The notes below the pieces were generated by a model. The model made no database searches and had not been told where the DNA came from. It saw only the letters and a program-made list of their open reading frames with translations. A DNA stretch of 64,000 bases from Pantoea sp. AS-PWVM4 (GTDB lineage: Bacteria; Pseudomonadota; Gammaproteobacteria; Enterobacterales; Enterobacteriaceae): the NCBI RefSeq assembly GCF_000468095.1, contig NZ_ASZC01000003.1, positions 372,001 through 436,000 on the forward strand, read 5' to 3'. A program made the translations under genes and the position numbers. Each line of letters starts with the position of its first letter. Positions within the stretch are counted from its first letter, which is position 1. Positions 26,038 to 35,758 of this stretch are shown here, piece by piece.

Positions 26038-27708
26038 TTAACGGCGAACTTTAACCGTCTGGGTGGCAGTTGAAGAAAGGCCAGTGTTGGGGTCGGTAAT
26101 TTTTACCTGAACGTCAACATCGAAATCTTCCATTACTACTGAGGCCGGATAATCGAGAGTCGCAATCTGACCGTGGCGATGTTTGAACACAATCTTATTC
26201 GCGTTGTTCAGCACCGACCACTCAAACTTAGCGGTATCGAGTGAAGCATTACCCGGTAAGATTGAATTGGCCGCACTCAGGGTTGCACGCAGGTTTCCTG
26301 TTGAAATGGTGTCGTTACCCTGAATTTCCAGATTGGCGATCGGTTTGGTTTCTGTCGCTTTTACCGTCACAGTGATATCACTGCTATCGGTTTTATCACC
26401 TTTTTTCACTGTCAGGCGGTAGGTAACCTTACCGGTTGTGCCAGGTTTGATCAGCGCACGGGCTTTCGCTGTGCTGACGCTCTGCACCCATGCTCCATTG
26501 TCCAGGGTTTGCATTGCGCCGATATCGTGACCCGAGACAATCGTCCACTTATAGCTATCCGCATTCTTACTGGCAGAGCCATCCAGTGGATAATTACGGG
26601 ATTCTTTATTGCTCTCAACGGTAAAGTTGGTCCCTGCCACCGCAACCGGTGCATTCGTTGCTTTTTCAACAGTCATAACAACTGACTGCATATTATCTTG
26701 TAAGAAGATACCGTTATTACGAAGATCGGTTGGGTCAAATGAAATACTGCCGCTGGTGCTTTGCTTACCGATCAGAACAAAATTGGAATGGTTGGTGTTA
26801 ATTTCAGTTGCCAGCTCAGCAATCCATTTATCATTAACGTTAGCAGCAGTAATCTCTTTTTTAATATCAACCAGGTTGGTACCTTTAGTGCCACCCATCA
26901 AACGGAAGTGAACATACTCACCGGCTACCGGTTTATGCTCGTGGGCAAATTTACTGTATTCAAACCAATCGGTAGTTTGACCGCCATCCTCACCACCCGG
27001 ATTCTCGGGTTCAGTCGGTAATTCACCACTTCCAGGCTGATCGATTATCACATCACTACAGTTGTAAAAGCCTTCACCAGCGGGGTCATTACGCTGCCAG
27101 CGTGAAAAAATCACGGCACGGCCGGTACGGTCTGCCGGAATGGTGATATTAAAATCTTCGTAGCTGGAGTAAGCGCCCGGAACGTCTCCTGGTCTTTTTT
27201 GAGTTGCTTTGGAAGAAACAACGGTATCCAGTAATTCCACATCGTCCCAGCCCAGGGCTTTCTCTGCCGGATTGTACCCTTTTTTACTGATATAGAATTC
27301 AATCCATGAAGGGTCATGAGGTTGCGTATAGCCATAACGCATTTTGACCTTACCGTTGCTGTCTGGCTTGATCAGCGTGGTGTGCCATTCGGCGCGCGGT
27401 GAACTGAATCCTCTCCCTTTATCGGTACCTGAGCAAATGAGGGTGCTGGGGATCTCTTTTCTGGCTTGTTCTGCGCTGTGATTACCACCAACAAAACCTG
27501 TCAACTCTTGCCAGGTATAAATCGATTGACCACCATCATTGCTTTCTGCGGAGGCTTTTTTGCAGACATCAAGATTCTGGTTTTGGTTGCAATAATATTG
27601 ACGTGCTGGTGGCTCAACTAAGCCACCATGACCAAATACACTGGGTACGGAGCCAGCACAGATGCTACCAATTACTAAAGATAGCAACGTCCGATGTTTA
27701 AGTTTCAT
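26038..27708 (-). CDS. AA10 lytic polysaccharide monooxygenase, multidomain (chitin-binding)
   Basis: This 556-residue secreted copper enzyme cleaves crystalline polysaccharide, chitin being the usual substrate of such proteins. After the signal peptide (residues 1-26) the mature chain starts with His27 (HGGLVEPPARQYYC), the first copper ligand. The second is His131 in QPHDPSW, and Phe214 in GEGFYNCSDV takes the axial place. The AA10 domain runs to about 224. A Pro/Glu/Gly linker (ELPTEPENPGGEDGGQ) leads to a middle domain and two Ig/PKD-like modules (about 345-450 and 455-556). No ChiC-type C-terminal domain is obvious. It fits association with insects, fungi or plants. Confidence 0.9.
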   Translation of the reverse strand: MKLKHRTLLSLVIGSICAGSVPSVFGHGGLVEPPARQYYCNQNQNLDVCKKASAESNDGGQSIYTWQELTGFVGGNHSAEQARKEIPSTLICSGTDKGRGFSSPRAEWHTTLIKPDSNGKVKMRYGYTQPHDPSWIEFYISKKGYNPAEKALGWDDVELLDTVVSSKATQKRPGDVPGAYSSYEDFNITIPADRTGRAVIFSRWQRNDPAGEGFYNCSDVIIDQPGSGELPTEPENPGGEDGGQTTDWFEYSKFAHEHKPVAGEYVHFRLMGGTKGTNLVDIKKEITAANVNDKWIAELATEINTNHSNFVLIGKQSTSGSISFDPTDLRNNGIFLQDNMQSVVMTVEKATNAPVAVAGTNFTVESNKESRNYPLDGSASKNADSYKWTIVSGHDIGAMQTLDNGAWVQSVSTAKARALIKPGTTGKVTYRLTVKKGDKTDSSDITVTVKATETKPIANLEIQGNDTISTGNLRATLSAANSILPGNASLDTAKFEWSVLNNANKIVFKHRHGQIATLDYPASVVMEDFDVDVQVKITDPNTGLSSTATQTVKVRR

Positions 27709-27883
27709 CAGGGAATATCCTTTTGATTATTCATTTGCTGTGTGATTAACAAGAAACGGTGGTTATCACCTTTTTCGTGTGAATTATAAAAACGACACAG
27801 ACGGGATAAAATAATCAAAGGATGAGAAAGAAGACGGGTTGATTTAGAAATGTCCTGATAATTTTAAGATGTAGTGCAATAAA

Positions 27884-27909
27884 ATCGGGCGACCAGATAG
27901 TCGCCCGAT
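27884..27909 (-). terminator. Terminator after the BON-domain lipoprotein gene
   Basis: ATCGGGCGAC (27884-27893) and GTCGCCCGAT (27900-27909) pair around CAGATA. On the minus strand a short T-tract follows. Confidence 0.85.
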
Positions 27910-27912
27910 AAC

Positions 27913-28227
27913 TTATTTGATTTGCATATTATTTACGACAGATTTAACACCGGCGACGGTGCGTGTCACCGCCACGGCACGGTTCGCCATTTGCGGTGAA
28001 CTGACGAATCCACTCAACTGTACGCGCCCTTTGAAAGTTTCCACATTGATTTCCGTGGATTTCAGCGAGTCATCTTTCAACAACTCTGTTTTCACCTTGG
28101 TGGTAATCACCGTGTCATCGATGTAACCCCCGGTTCCTTCCTGCGTTGACGTAGGTGCACATGCGCTGAGTGCCAGCGCCATCACCGCAGCCATCACCAA
28201 TCCTGCAACGACTTTGAACAATTTCAT
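27913..28227 (-). CDS. BON-domain lipoprotein
   Basis: This 104-residue predicted lipoprotein has signal peptide and lipobox LSAC (Cys at about 23). A single BON domain follows (IDDTVITTKVKTELLKDDSL ... VETFKGRVQLSGFVSSPQ ... VKSVVNNMQIK). BON domains bind phospholipid and occur in OsmY and DolP; osmotic or envelope stress roles are typical. No BON gene is known to me at this place in E. coli. It is a single-gene unit with its own terminator. Confidence 0.85.
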   Translation of the reverse strand: MKLFKVVAGLVMAAVMALALSACAPTSTQEGTGGYIDDTVITTKVKTELLKDDSLKSTEINVETFKGRVQLSGFVSSPQMANRAVAVTRTVAGVKSVVNNMQIK

Positions 28228-28428
28228 CGGTTATCTCCTTGTCATACATGATGTTTCACCGCGATGTGACGGTGCGATTAAAGTGTGGTGTGGCGGTTGG
28301 GAATGGTCAAATGACCGGGTGGAAAAAACACGGAATATGGCGTTTTTTGCCACTTATTGATCCCATTGCTTTATTTGGCAATCGGTTACGCTGTGAACAC
28401 CTCAGCAGCTGCCTTCAGGGATCAAACA

Positions 28429-28869
28429 ATGAAAAAAACCCTTATCCTGATTATCGCCACCGTTGGCTATCTTTCCTGGTTACAACTTTTTGCCAGCCAG
28501 ACATTGCCGGTGCCACGCGCGCAGGCGGAATCCCGGCTGATTAATCCGCACCTGGGCACCATCTGTAAGGCGACCGCCGCCATTAGCTTCGGGCGTAATT
28601 TCCGCATCATGCAACTGGATAAAGTCGATGAACAGGGCGTTGCCTGGGTGCATTATCTGCGCCCGTCGGATCATTCGCGCTGGGCGATTCGTTGTCGTTT
28701 ACAGGAGGATCGGGTGATTTGGATGGCGGATAATCCCGACAGTGATGCACGTTGGCGCATCGGTCCGGACGATGAGAAGATCACCTGGCGTATCAGCGAA
28801 GATAATCTCACTCTCAGGCTGGTTTATCCGGATGGCTCTGGTGATGAGCAAACCTTTCAACTGGAGTAG
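28429..28869 (+). CDS. Hypothetical membrane-anchored or exported protein
   Basis: This 146-residue protein has an N-terminal hydrophobic segment (TLILIIATVGYLSWLQLFAS) and a soluble part with two cysteines (TICKATAA and AIRCRLQ) that could form a disulfide. The conserved-looking core is KVDEQGVAWVHYLRPSDHSRWAIRC. I do not recognise the family. I chose ATG 28429 since the upstream in-frame codons do not form a signal. It is convergent with trpA across a long hairpin. Confidence 0.7.
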   Translation: MKKTLILIIATVGYLSWLQLFASQTLPVPRAQAESRLINPHLGTICKATAAISFGRNFRIMQLDKVDEQGVAWVHYLRPSDHSRWAIRCRLQEDRVIWMADNPDSDARWRIGPDDEKITWRISEDNLTLRLVYPDGSGDEQTFQLE

Positions 28870-28875
28870 GGAGAA

Positions 28876-28905
28876 CGCCTTATCCGCCGTGCGGCAGATA
28901 AGGCG
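28876..28905. terminator. Hairpin between the hypothetical gene and trpA
   Basis: CGCCTTATC (28876-28884) and GATAAGGCG (28897-28905) pair, with an inner GCCG/CGGC stem. It is the likely trp operon end on the minus strand. Confidence 0.75.
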
Positions 28906-28911
28906 GGGCGA

Positions 28912-29715
28912 TTAACGGGTTGCGGCCTTCAGATTGCTGACAAAGGCTTGCAGTTCGCTCAGCAACGTCTCTGGTTGATGTTGATTACGTTCAATAATCT
29001 TCACAATAGCAGAACCAGAAATGGCACCGGCAGCACCGGCGCTGACGGCTTCTTTCACCTGACCCGGTTCAGAGATACCAAAACCCTGCAACGGTGGAGC
29101 AGCATGGTATTCACGCAATTTGTCGATCAGGTGCTGCAACGGCACATGGGCACGGTTTTCAGAACCGGTCACTCCGGCGCGTGACAGCAGGTAAGTATAA
29201 CCACGGCCATGCGAAGCAATTTCACGCAGCAGGTCATCATCGGCATTCGGCGGGCAGATAAAGATCGGTGCCACATTATGGCGCATTGCCGCCTGACGGA
29301 ACGGGGCGGATTCTTCCACCGGCACATCGGCCACCAGGACGGAATCGACCCCAACGGCTGCGCACTGGGCGTAGAAGTTATCGATCCCTTTGCTGAACAC
29401 CAGGTTGGCGTACATCAACAAGCCAATTGGCAGCTCAGGGTATTTCTGGCGTACGGCTGCCAAAATTTCAAAGCATTGTGCGGTGGTGGTTCCGGCGGCA
29501 AAAGCGCGCAAAGTGGCGTTCTGGATGGTCGGACCATCGGCCAGCGGATCGGAGAACGGAATGCCTAATTCCAACGCATCGGCACCGCCCGCGACCAGCG
29601 CATCAATAATTTTCAGCGACATCTCTGGCGACGGATCGCCCAGCGTGACGAAAGGAACGAACGCACCTTCTTTGTTCGCCGACAGACGTTTAAACAGCTG
29701 ATTGTAACGTTCCAT
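28912..29715 (-). CDS. trpA: Tryptophan synthase alpha subunit
   Basis: This 267-residue TIM-barrel protein splits indole-3-glycerol phosphate to indole, which passes to TrpB. Landmarks are [42 protein letters not shown] (the catalytic Glu is in ELGIPFSDP) and the phosphate loops LLSRAGVTG and GAISGSAIV. It is the last trp gene and overlaps the trpB stop by one base. Confidence 0.98.
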   Translation of the reverse strand: MERYNQLFKRLSANKEGAFVPFVTLGDPSPEMSLKIIDALVAGGADALELGIPFSDPLADGPTIQNATLRAFAAGTTTAQCFEILAAVRQKYPELPIGLLMYANLVFSKGIDNFYAQCAAVGVDSVLVADVPVEESAPFRQAAMRHNVAPIFICPPNADDDLLREIASHGRGYTYLLSRAGVTGSENRAHVPLQHLIDKLREYHAAPPLQGFGISEPGQVKEAVSAGAAGAISGSAIVKIIERNQHQPETLLSELQAFVSNLKAATR

Positions 29716-30905
29716 CAGATCTCTCCCTTCGCTTTCAAAATATCGTGAACGGTAAAAATGTCTTTATCGCCGCGGCCAGACAGGTTAACCACCAGCAACT
29801 GCTCTTTTTCCGGGTTTTCACGGATCATCTTCAACGCATGGGCGAGGGCGTGTGAAGACTCCAGTGCCGGGATAATCCCCTCGGAACGGGAGAGTTGCTT
29901 AAAGGCGTCCAGTGCTTCGTCGTCGGTGATCGACACATATTCAGCACGACCAATGCTGTTGAGATGGGCGTGTTGTGGTCCCACCGACGGGAAATCAAGA
30001 CCCGCCGAGATAGAGTACGACTCCTCAATCTGGCCTTCTTCGGTCTGCATCATCGGCGCTTTCATGCCGAAGTAGATGCCTACACGACCATGCTTGAGCG
30101 GTGCGCCATGCTCACCGGTTTCGATACCGTGACCTGCCGGTTCAACGCCGATCAGGCCAACGCTGGTTTCATCGATAAAGTCAGCGAACATACCGATGGC
30201 GTTCGAGCCACCGCCGACACAAGCCAGAACCGCATCCGGTAAGCGACCTTCTTTTTCCAGAATCTGTGCTTTAGTCTCTTCGCCAATCATACGCTGGAAC
30301 TCGCGCACAATGGTCGGGAAGGGGTGTGGACCTGCCGCGGTGCCGAGCATGTAGTGTGCGGTTTCATAGCTGCCGGACCAGTCACGCAACGCCTCGTTAC
30401 AGGCATCTTTCAGCGTGGCGGAGCCGCTGTGCACCGGAATCACCTCTGCACCCATCAGGCGCATACGGAACACATTAGGTGACTGGCGCTCCACGTCTTT
30501 CGCGCCCATATAAATGCGGCACTTCATACCCAGCAGCGCACAGGCCAGGGCAGAGGCGACGCCGTGCTGACCCGCACCGGTTTCCGCGATGATTTCATTT
30601 TTGCCCATGCGCTTTGCCAGCAATGCCTGACCAAGCACCTGGTTAGTTTTGTGCGCGCCGCCGTGCAGCAAATCTTCACGCTTCAGATACAGGCGGGTTT
30701 TGGTGCCTTTGGTCAGGTTGCGGCACAGCGTCAGCGCCGTGGGGCGACCGGCATAGTTTTTCAGCAGGTCAGTAAATTCGGCCTGAAAATCCGGATCGCG
30801 CTGGGCTTCGACAAATGCCGCTTCCAGCTGACGCAGAGCGGGCATCAGGATTTGCGGCACATATTGCCCGCCAAACTCGCCAAAATAGGGATTCAGTAAC
30901 GTCAT
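29715..30905 (-). CDS. trpB: Tryptophan synthase beta subunit
   Basis: This 396-residue PLP enzyme joins indole and serine to give tryptophan. The PLP lysine is Lys86 in [10 protein letters not shown], and the phosphate-binding loop is [12 protein letters not shown] chose ATG 30905 ([17 protein letters not shown]), which matches the family; the frame open to 30944 is not supported by homology. It follows trpC after about 45 bases. Confidence 0.98.
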   Translation of the reverse strand: MTLLNPYFGEFGGQYVPQILMPALRQLEAAFVEAQRDPDFQAEFTDLLKNYAGRPTALTLCRNLTKGTKTRLYLKREDLLHGGAHKTNQVLGQALLAKRMGKNEIIAETGAGQHGVASALACALLGMKCRIYMGAKDVERQSPNVFRMRLMGAEVIPVHSGSATLKDACNEALRDWSGSYETAHYMLGTAAGPHPFPTIVREFQRMIGEETKAQILEKEGRLPDAVLACVGGGSNAIGMFADFIDETSVGLIGVEPAGHGIETGEHGAPLKHGRVGIYFGMKAPMMQTEEGQIEESYSISAGLDFPSVGPQHAHLNSIGRAEYVSITDDEALDAFKQLSRSEGIIPALESSHALAHALKMIRENPEKEQLLVVNLSGRGDKDIFTVHDILKAKGEI

Positions 30906-30950
30906 CTTCTCATCTTCCTTATCCAGCCCGCTCCCGGCGGGCAAGAGAAA

Positions 30951-32318
30951 TTAATAGGCGCGTAAGGTGCGGAACACTGCGGCAATTTTGCTGGCATCTT
31001 TAATGCCCGGCGACGATTCCACACCAGAATTGAAGTCCAGACCGGCGCAACCCAGTTGTGCCGCTTCGACACAGTTGTCGGCGCTTAATCCGCCCGCCAG
31101 CAGCACATTGCTGAGATCCTGTCCCTGCAACAGTGACCAGTCAAAACGCTGGCCGGTACCGCCCTGACCATTATCAAATACATAGCGGTCAACATGCGGC
31201 CAGTCGCGCGCAGGGAGCGCATCTTTGATACTCAGCGCTTTCCAGATCTGCACGGTTTCCGGCAATGCCTGACGCAGTTCGGCAACAAATGCCGGGTTTT
31301 CATCGCCATGCAACTGGACGGCGAACAGGTTGAGCGCAGTGACTTGCGTGACAATGTCACTTATGCCTTGATTGCGAAACACGCCAACGTATTTCAACGG
31401 TGCAGCGGCGATCACCGCCTGCGCCTGTTGCGTACTCACCTGACGTGGCGAGCCTGCGGCAAAAATCACCCCACCATAAATGGCACCGGCCTCATGGGCG
31501 CTGCGCGCATCTTCCGCACGGGTCAGGCCACACACCTTGTTGTCACCCAGCAATACGCGACGCACGCCTGCGTTGAGGTCATCTTCTTCCATCAGCGCCG
31601 AACCAATCAGGAAACCATTGGCAAAATGGCTGAGTTCACGGATCTGCGCATAGTTATGAATGCCGGACTCGCTAATCACCGTTACGCCGTGGCTGAGGCG
31701 TGGGGCAAGCTGGCGTGTACGATTCAGGTCAATCGACAGGTCGCGCAGGTCGCGGTTATTGATGCCGACCACTTTGGCTTCCAGCGCGATGGCGCGTTCC
31801 AGCTCTTCTTCGTTGCTAACCTCGGTCAGCACACCCATTTTCAGGCTGTGGGCCACCGCGGCCAGTTGGCGGTACTGCTCGTCATCTAACACCGACAGCA
31901 TCAGCAGAATGGCATCGGCCTGGTAATGACGCGCCAGGTAGATCTGATAAGGGTCGATGATAAAATCTTTGCACAGCACCGGCTGCGTGATCGCTGCACT
32001 GACGATGGGCAGAAACTCGAAGTTGCCCTGGAAGTATTTTTCATCGGTCAATACGGAAACGGCGGAGGCATAGTTCCGATAAATACCGGCGATGGTCGCG
32101 GGATCAAAGTCCTCACGAATCAGTCCCTTCGACGGTGACGCCTTTTTGCATTCCAGAATAAAGGCAGTTCGTGTACCGCGCAGCGCATCGTAAAAATGGC
32201 GTTCGGCCGGTTGCAGGCTGTTCTGGAAAGTGGTCAGCGGCTGCTGCGCTTTACGCGCCTCGACCCAGACGGCTTTATCCAGCACAATTTTTTCTAACAC
32301 GGTTCCCTTAATGCTCAT
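30951..32318 (-). CDS. trpC: Bifunctional indole-3-glycerol-phosphate synthase / PRA isomerase
   Basis: This 455-residue fusion carries two TIM barrels. The N-terminal IGPS has FILECKKASPSKGLIREDFD and VLTDEKYFQGNFEFL. The C-terminal PRAI (TrpF) starts near KVCGLTRAEDARSAHEAGA and has YVGVFRN and LLAGGLSADN. The two perform steps 4 and 3 of tryptophan synthesis. I chose ATG 32318 (MSIKGTVLEKIV) by alignment with enterobacterial TrpC. One base separates it from trpD. Confidence 0.97.
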   Translation of the reverse strand: MSIKGTVLEKIVLDKAVWVEARKAQQPLTTFQNSLQPAERHFYDALRGTRTAFILECKKASPSKGLIREDFDPATIAGIYRNYASAVSVLTDEKYFQGNFEFLPIVSAAITQPVLCKDFIIDPYQIYLARHYQADAILLMLSVLDDEQYRQLAAVAHSLKMGVLTEVSNEEELERAIALEAKVVGINNRDLRDLSIDLNRTRQLAPRLSHGVTVISESGIHNYAQIRELSHFANGFLIGSALMEEDDLNAGVRRVLLGDNKVCGLTRAEDARSAHEAGAIYGGVIFAAGSPRQVSTQQAQAVIAAAPLKYVGVFRNQGISDIVTQVTALNLFAVQLHGDENPAFVAELRQALPETVQIWKALSIKDALPARDWPHVDRYVFDNGQGGTGQRFDWSLLQGQDLSNVLLAGGLSADNCVEAAQLGCAGLDFNSGVESSPGIKDASKIAAVFRTLRAY

Positions 32319-32319
32319 C

Positions 32320-33321
32320 TCATCCTCTCGCTGCCAGTGCGACAACGCGTTCATAGGCCTGACCGCTGCGAATGGCGGTGATGGCGCGTTGTGCGTTGTC
32401 ACGCAAATCTTCATTACCAAATACTTTCAGCAACATCGCCACGTTCACCGCAACGGCTTCCTCGTGCGCTTGCTGGCCTTTACCCTGGAGTAAACGCGTC
32501 AGAATGTCACGGTTTTCTTCCGGTGTACCGCCCGCCAGCGCTTCTTTGTCGTGGAAGCGGAAACCAAAGTCTTCTGGCGTCAGCTGATAGCCGGTAATTT
32601 CGCCGTCACGCAGCTCCGCCACCTGGGTTGGGCTATGCAACGCCACTTCGTCCATTCCGCCACCGTGCACCACGGCGGCGCGCTGGTAGCCGAGCACTTT
32701 CAACGTCTGGGCAATCGGCAGCACCAGCTCCGGGCTGTACACGCCGATCACCGCCAGCGGTGGACGCGCCGGGTTAATCAACGGACCGAGTACGTTGAAC
32801 AGGGTGCGGGTTTTCAGCTGCTGACGTACCGGCATCGCGTGACGGAAACCGCTGTGATATTGCGGCGCGAACAGGAAACAGACGTTCAGATCATCCAGCG
32901 CCTGGCGCGCTTGCTCTGGCGGCATGTCCAGATTGATGCCAAACGCCGCCAGCAGGTCGGACGAACCGGATTTGCTCGATACGCTGCGGTTGCCATGCTT
33001 GGCGACTTTCAGGCCACAGGTCGCCGCAACAAAGGCGCTGGCGGTGGAGATATTAATGCTGTTGCTGCCGTCACCACCGGTGCCAACGATATCGGCAAAG
33101 GTGTAATCCGGGCGCGGGAAGGGTTTGGCATCTTCCAGCAGCGCTGACGCAGCACCAGCGATCTCTTCCGGGCGCTCGCCACGCACTTTCATGGCAATCA
33201 GCGCAGCCGCCAGTTGGGTCGGTTCCAGTTGGCCGGTAATAATGGCGCTAAACAGCTGATGGCTTTCTGCCTGAGTCAGCGTCTGGGCCTGATAAAGTTT
33301 TTCCAGAATAGCTTGCATCAT
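32320..33321 (-). CDS. trpD: Anthranilate phosphoribosyltransferase
   Basis: This 333-residue enzyme transfers phosphoribosyl from PRPP to anthranilate. The glycine-rich PRPP motif [15 protein letters not shown] is near residue 80. Unlike E. coli, where a TrpG amidotransferase domain is fused in front, this TrpD is a free protein starting [11 protein letters not shown]. trpG is a separate gene 10 bases upstream. Confidence 0.97.
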   Translation of the reverse strand: MMQAILEKLYQAQTLTQAESHQLFSAIITGQLEPTQLAAALIAMKVRGERPEEIAGAASALLEDAKPFPRPDYTFADIVGTGGDGSNSINISTASAFVAATCGLKVAKHGNRSVSSKSGSSDLLAAFGINLDMPPEQARQALDDLNVCFLFAPQYHSGFRHAMPVRQQLKTRTLFNVLGPLINPARPPLAVIGVYSPELVLPIAQTLKVLGYQRAAVVHGGGMDEVALHSPTQVAELRDGEITGYQLTPEDFGFRFHDKEALAGGTPEENRDILTRLLQGKGQQAHEEAVAVNVAMLLKVFGNEDLRDNAQRAITAIRSGQAYERVVALAARG

Positions 33322-33331
33322 TATCTCCCTA

Positions 33332-33913
33332 TTACTTCGCCAGCGCCCAGGCCAGCGTCTGCTCTAACAAACGTGCGCCCTGGGTGGTCAGAATTGATTC
33401 AGGATGGAACTGGAAGCCGCATACGCGATCGGCATCGTGACGTACCGCCATCACCATGCCGTTGTAGCTGGCGTTCACCGTCAGCTCGGCTGGGGTATTG
33501 CTCCCCACCAGTGAGTGATAGCGCGCGACGGGCAGGGGATTGCTCAGACCGGCAAACATGCCAATCCCGTCATGGGTAATGGAGGAAGCCTTACCATGCA
33601 GAATCTCACCGGCCTGACCTACCTGGCCGCCATAGGCTTCAACAATCGCCTGATGGCCGAGGCAGATACCGATAATCGGCAGACGGCCACGCAGGGTGCG
33701 CAACAGTTCCGGCATACAACCGGCATCTTTCGGCGCGCCCGGTCCGGGAGACAGCATCAGCACCGGGTTTTCCATCTGCTGTAAGCGTTCAACCAACAGC
33801 TCCGCTGGCAGGTTATTACGGTAGATCACCACGTTGTGGCCGAAGGTCCGCAGCTGATCAACGAGGTTGTAAGTAAAGGAGTCGATATTATCGAGCAGCA
33901 GGATATCGGCCAT
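33332..33913 (-). CDS. trpG: Anthranilate synthase glutamine amidotransferase component
   Basis: This 193-residue class I glutamine amidotransferase supplies ammonia to TrpE. The catalytic Cys84 is in [11 protein letters not shown], and the His-Glu of the triad is in [10 protein letters not shown]. It is a stand-alone protein rather than an N-terminal domain of TrpD. Its start overlaps the trpE stop by one base. Confidence 0.97.
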   Translation of the reverse strand: MADILLLDNIDSFTYNLVDQLRTFGHNVVIYRNNLPAELLVERLQQMENPVLMLSPGPGAPKDAGCMPELLRTLRGRLPIIGICLGHQAIVEAYGGQVGQAGEILHGKASSITHDGIGMFAGLSNPLPVARYHSLVGSNTPAELTVNASYNGMVMAVRHDADRVCGFQFHPESILTTQGARLLEQTLAWALAK

Positions 33914-35475
33914 CAGAAAATCTCCTTGCAGTGATGGGCGGTGGCAATCGCGCGCAGCACCGCGCGGGCTTTATTACGGCTTTCATCGGCTTCCGCCTGG
34001 GGCTGAGAATCCAACACGATACCGGCACCGGCTTGTACCGTGGCGACGCCATCTTCCACCCAGGCAGAACGAATGACGATACAGGTGTCAAGGTCGCCGT
34101 GCGCAGTGAAGTAACCGACCGCACCGCCATAGCTGCCGCGACGGGTGCCTTCGGCGTTGGCAATCAGTTGCATGGCACGTACTTTAGGCGCGCCGCTCAG
34201 GGTGCCCATGTTCATCACCGCACGATAGGCATGCAGAACATCCAGGTCATGACGTAACGTACCCACCACGCGGGAAACCAGATGCATCACATAGGTGTAG
34301 CGGTCAACGCTGGTCAGATCGGCGACATAGCGGCTGCCCGGCACACAGATGCGTGCCAGATCGTTACGCGCCAGATCGACCAGCATCAGATGTTCAGCCA
34401 GCTCTTTATGGTCGGTACGCATTTCCAGCTCGATACGGCTGTCCAGATCGCGATCCAGCGAGCCATCGGCATGACGGCCACGCGGCCGTGTACCGGCGAT
34501 TGGGTAGATTTCAATCTGACGACTGGTGGCATCGTATTTCAGCGAGCTTTCCGGCGAGGCGCCGAACAGCGCGAAATCCTGGTCCTGCATAAAGAACATA
34601 TACGGGCTGGGGTTGCTGTTTTTCAGCGTGTCATAGGCCGCCAGCGGTGACGGGCAAGGCAACGAGAAACGACGCGATGGCACCACCTGGAAGATCTCAC
34701 CAATGCGAATGGCTTCCTGCATCTGGCTCACCACGTTGCAATAGACCTCATCGCTTTGGTTGGTGCTGAGGACCATATGTTCTACGGTTTGCACCGGCAG
34801 GGCGGGTGCGGGCTGCGTCATCTGTCCACGCAACTGTTCAACACGGCTTTGCAGACGCTGGAACTCGCTGGTGGAAGGGCAGAACAGGCTGGCCTGTAGG
34901 CGCGCACTGCGCGTCTGATGGTCAATCACCAGCAAGGTTTCTGCCAGGTAGAAGCAGTAATCCGGGCAGCGCTGATCATTGCGAAGCTCAGGTAACTCTT
35001 CAAAACCGGCCACCAGGTCATAGGCGAATAATCCACCGAGGAACATCGCTTCGCGCTCTTCCTCCGGGCTTTGCACCAGTTGCGGAATCAGACGTAACGC
35101 ATCAAACACCGACAACGCTTTCAGGCGCGAATCTTCATCCTGTAAATCCTGGGGTTGCGGGAAGTGCAGCTCACGGCCATCGGGACGTACAGCAATCTGC
35201 ACCGCCTGCGGTAATGCTTCATCCAGCAGCGCCAGCAATGAGCGGCCATTCTCAGACAGCGCCTGAACAGTGACCACATTGCCGGTAGCGCTGATACGCA
35301 GGGCGCTATCCACAATTAACAGGCTTTTCAGGTTACGTTTGCTGTCGATATCGGCGGATTCAAGCAGCAGGGTTGCCGGACGTGCGCCGCATAATTGATG
35401 AAACACTGCGGCCGGATCTTCGCGATAGGGCGCGGTGCCGGTAATCAACTTCAATGTAGGTTTCGCATTTGGCAT
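33913..35475 (-). CDS. trpE: Anthranilate synthase component I
   Basis: This 520-residue chorismate-utilising enzyme makes anthranilate with TrpG. The tryptophan feedback site includes the N-terminal LLLESADID segment. Catalytic-domain signatures are [38 protein letters not shown] and [21 protein letters not shown]. The gene is preceded by an attenuator and leader peptide. Confidence 0.98.
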   Translation of the reverse strand: MPNAKPTLKLITGTAPYREDPAAVFHQLCGARPATLLLESADIDSKRNLKSLLIVDSALRISATGNVVTVQALSENGRSLLALLDEALPQAVQIAVRPDGRELHFPQPQDLQDEDSRLKALSVFDALRLIPQLVQSPEEEREAMFLGGLFAYDLVAGFEELPELRNDQRCPDYCFYLAETLLVIDHQTRSARLQASLFCPSTSEFQRLQSRVEQLRGQMTQPAPALPVQTVEHMVLSTNQSDEVYCNVVSQMQEAIRIGEIFQVVPSRRFSLPCPSPLAAYDTLKNSNPSPYMFFMQDQDFALFGASPESSLKYDATSRQIEIYPIAGTRPRGRHADGSLDRDLDSRIELEMRTDHKELAEHLMLVDLARNDLARICVPGSRYVADLTSVDRYTYVMHLVSRVVGTLRHDLDVLHAYRAVMNMGTLSGAPKVRAMQLIANAEGTRRGSYGGAVGYFTAHGDLDTCIVIRSAWVEDGVATVQAGAGIVLDSQPQAEADESRNKARAVLRAIATAHHCKEIF

Positions 35476-35498
35476 GATGAATTCTCTGAATTTAGCTC

Positions 35499-35527
35499 AA
35501 AAAAAAGCCCGCTCGGTGGCGGGCTCA
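35499..35527 (-). terminator. trp attenuator terminator
   Basis: On the minus strand AGCCCGC pairs with GCGGGCT (35519-35525 with 35506-35512) and a run of about eight T follows. It lies between the leader peptide stop and trpE. Confidence 0.92.
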
Positions 35528-35543
35528 GGTATCTGCACAGCGT

Positions 35544-35627
35544 TTACGCAAGTTGTGCACGACGACGTCGCCCGTGTTCGGGAACATCGCGCCACCAACC
35601 ATTTGAATGCGTGTGAACAACAGCCAT
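35544..35627 (-). CDS. trpL: trp operon leader peptide TrpL
   Basis: This 27-residue leader peptide reads MAVVHTHSNGWWRDVPEHG, followed by an arginine run and AQLA. Tandem Trp at residues 11-12 in GWWR is the ribosome-stalling signal of attenuation. Charged tRNA-Trp lets the ribosome pass and the terminator downstream forms. It is about twice the E. coli length (14), with an added RRRR tail. Confidence 0.9.
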   Translation of the reverse strand: MAVVHTHSNGWWRDVPEHGRRRRAQLA

Positions 35628-35656
35628 GATTAAATACCCGTTACGTGTGAACTTGT

Positions 35657-35690
35657 GTACTAGTTAACTGGTTCGGCTGAAAAAAGTCAA
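35657..35690 (-). promoter_or_regulatory. trp promoter with TrpR operator
   Basis: On the minus strand TTGACT (35685-35690) and TTAACT (35662-35667) are 17 bases apart. GTACTAGTTAACTGGTTC at 35657-35674 (read on +) matches the E. coli trp operator in most positions and covers the -10. TrpR with tryptophan would block this promoter. Confidence 0.92.
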
Positions 35691-35758
35691 TACCCTTTTT
35701 CAGTTAAGGGCAAAATCGGTATCATGCCTGCCGGTTTATGCAGTTGCTGGAGCTATCC

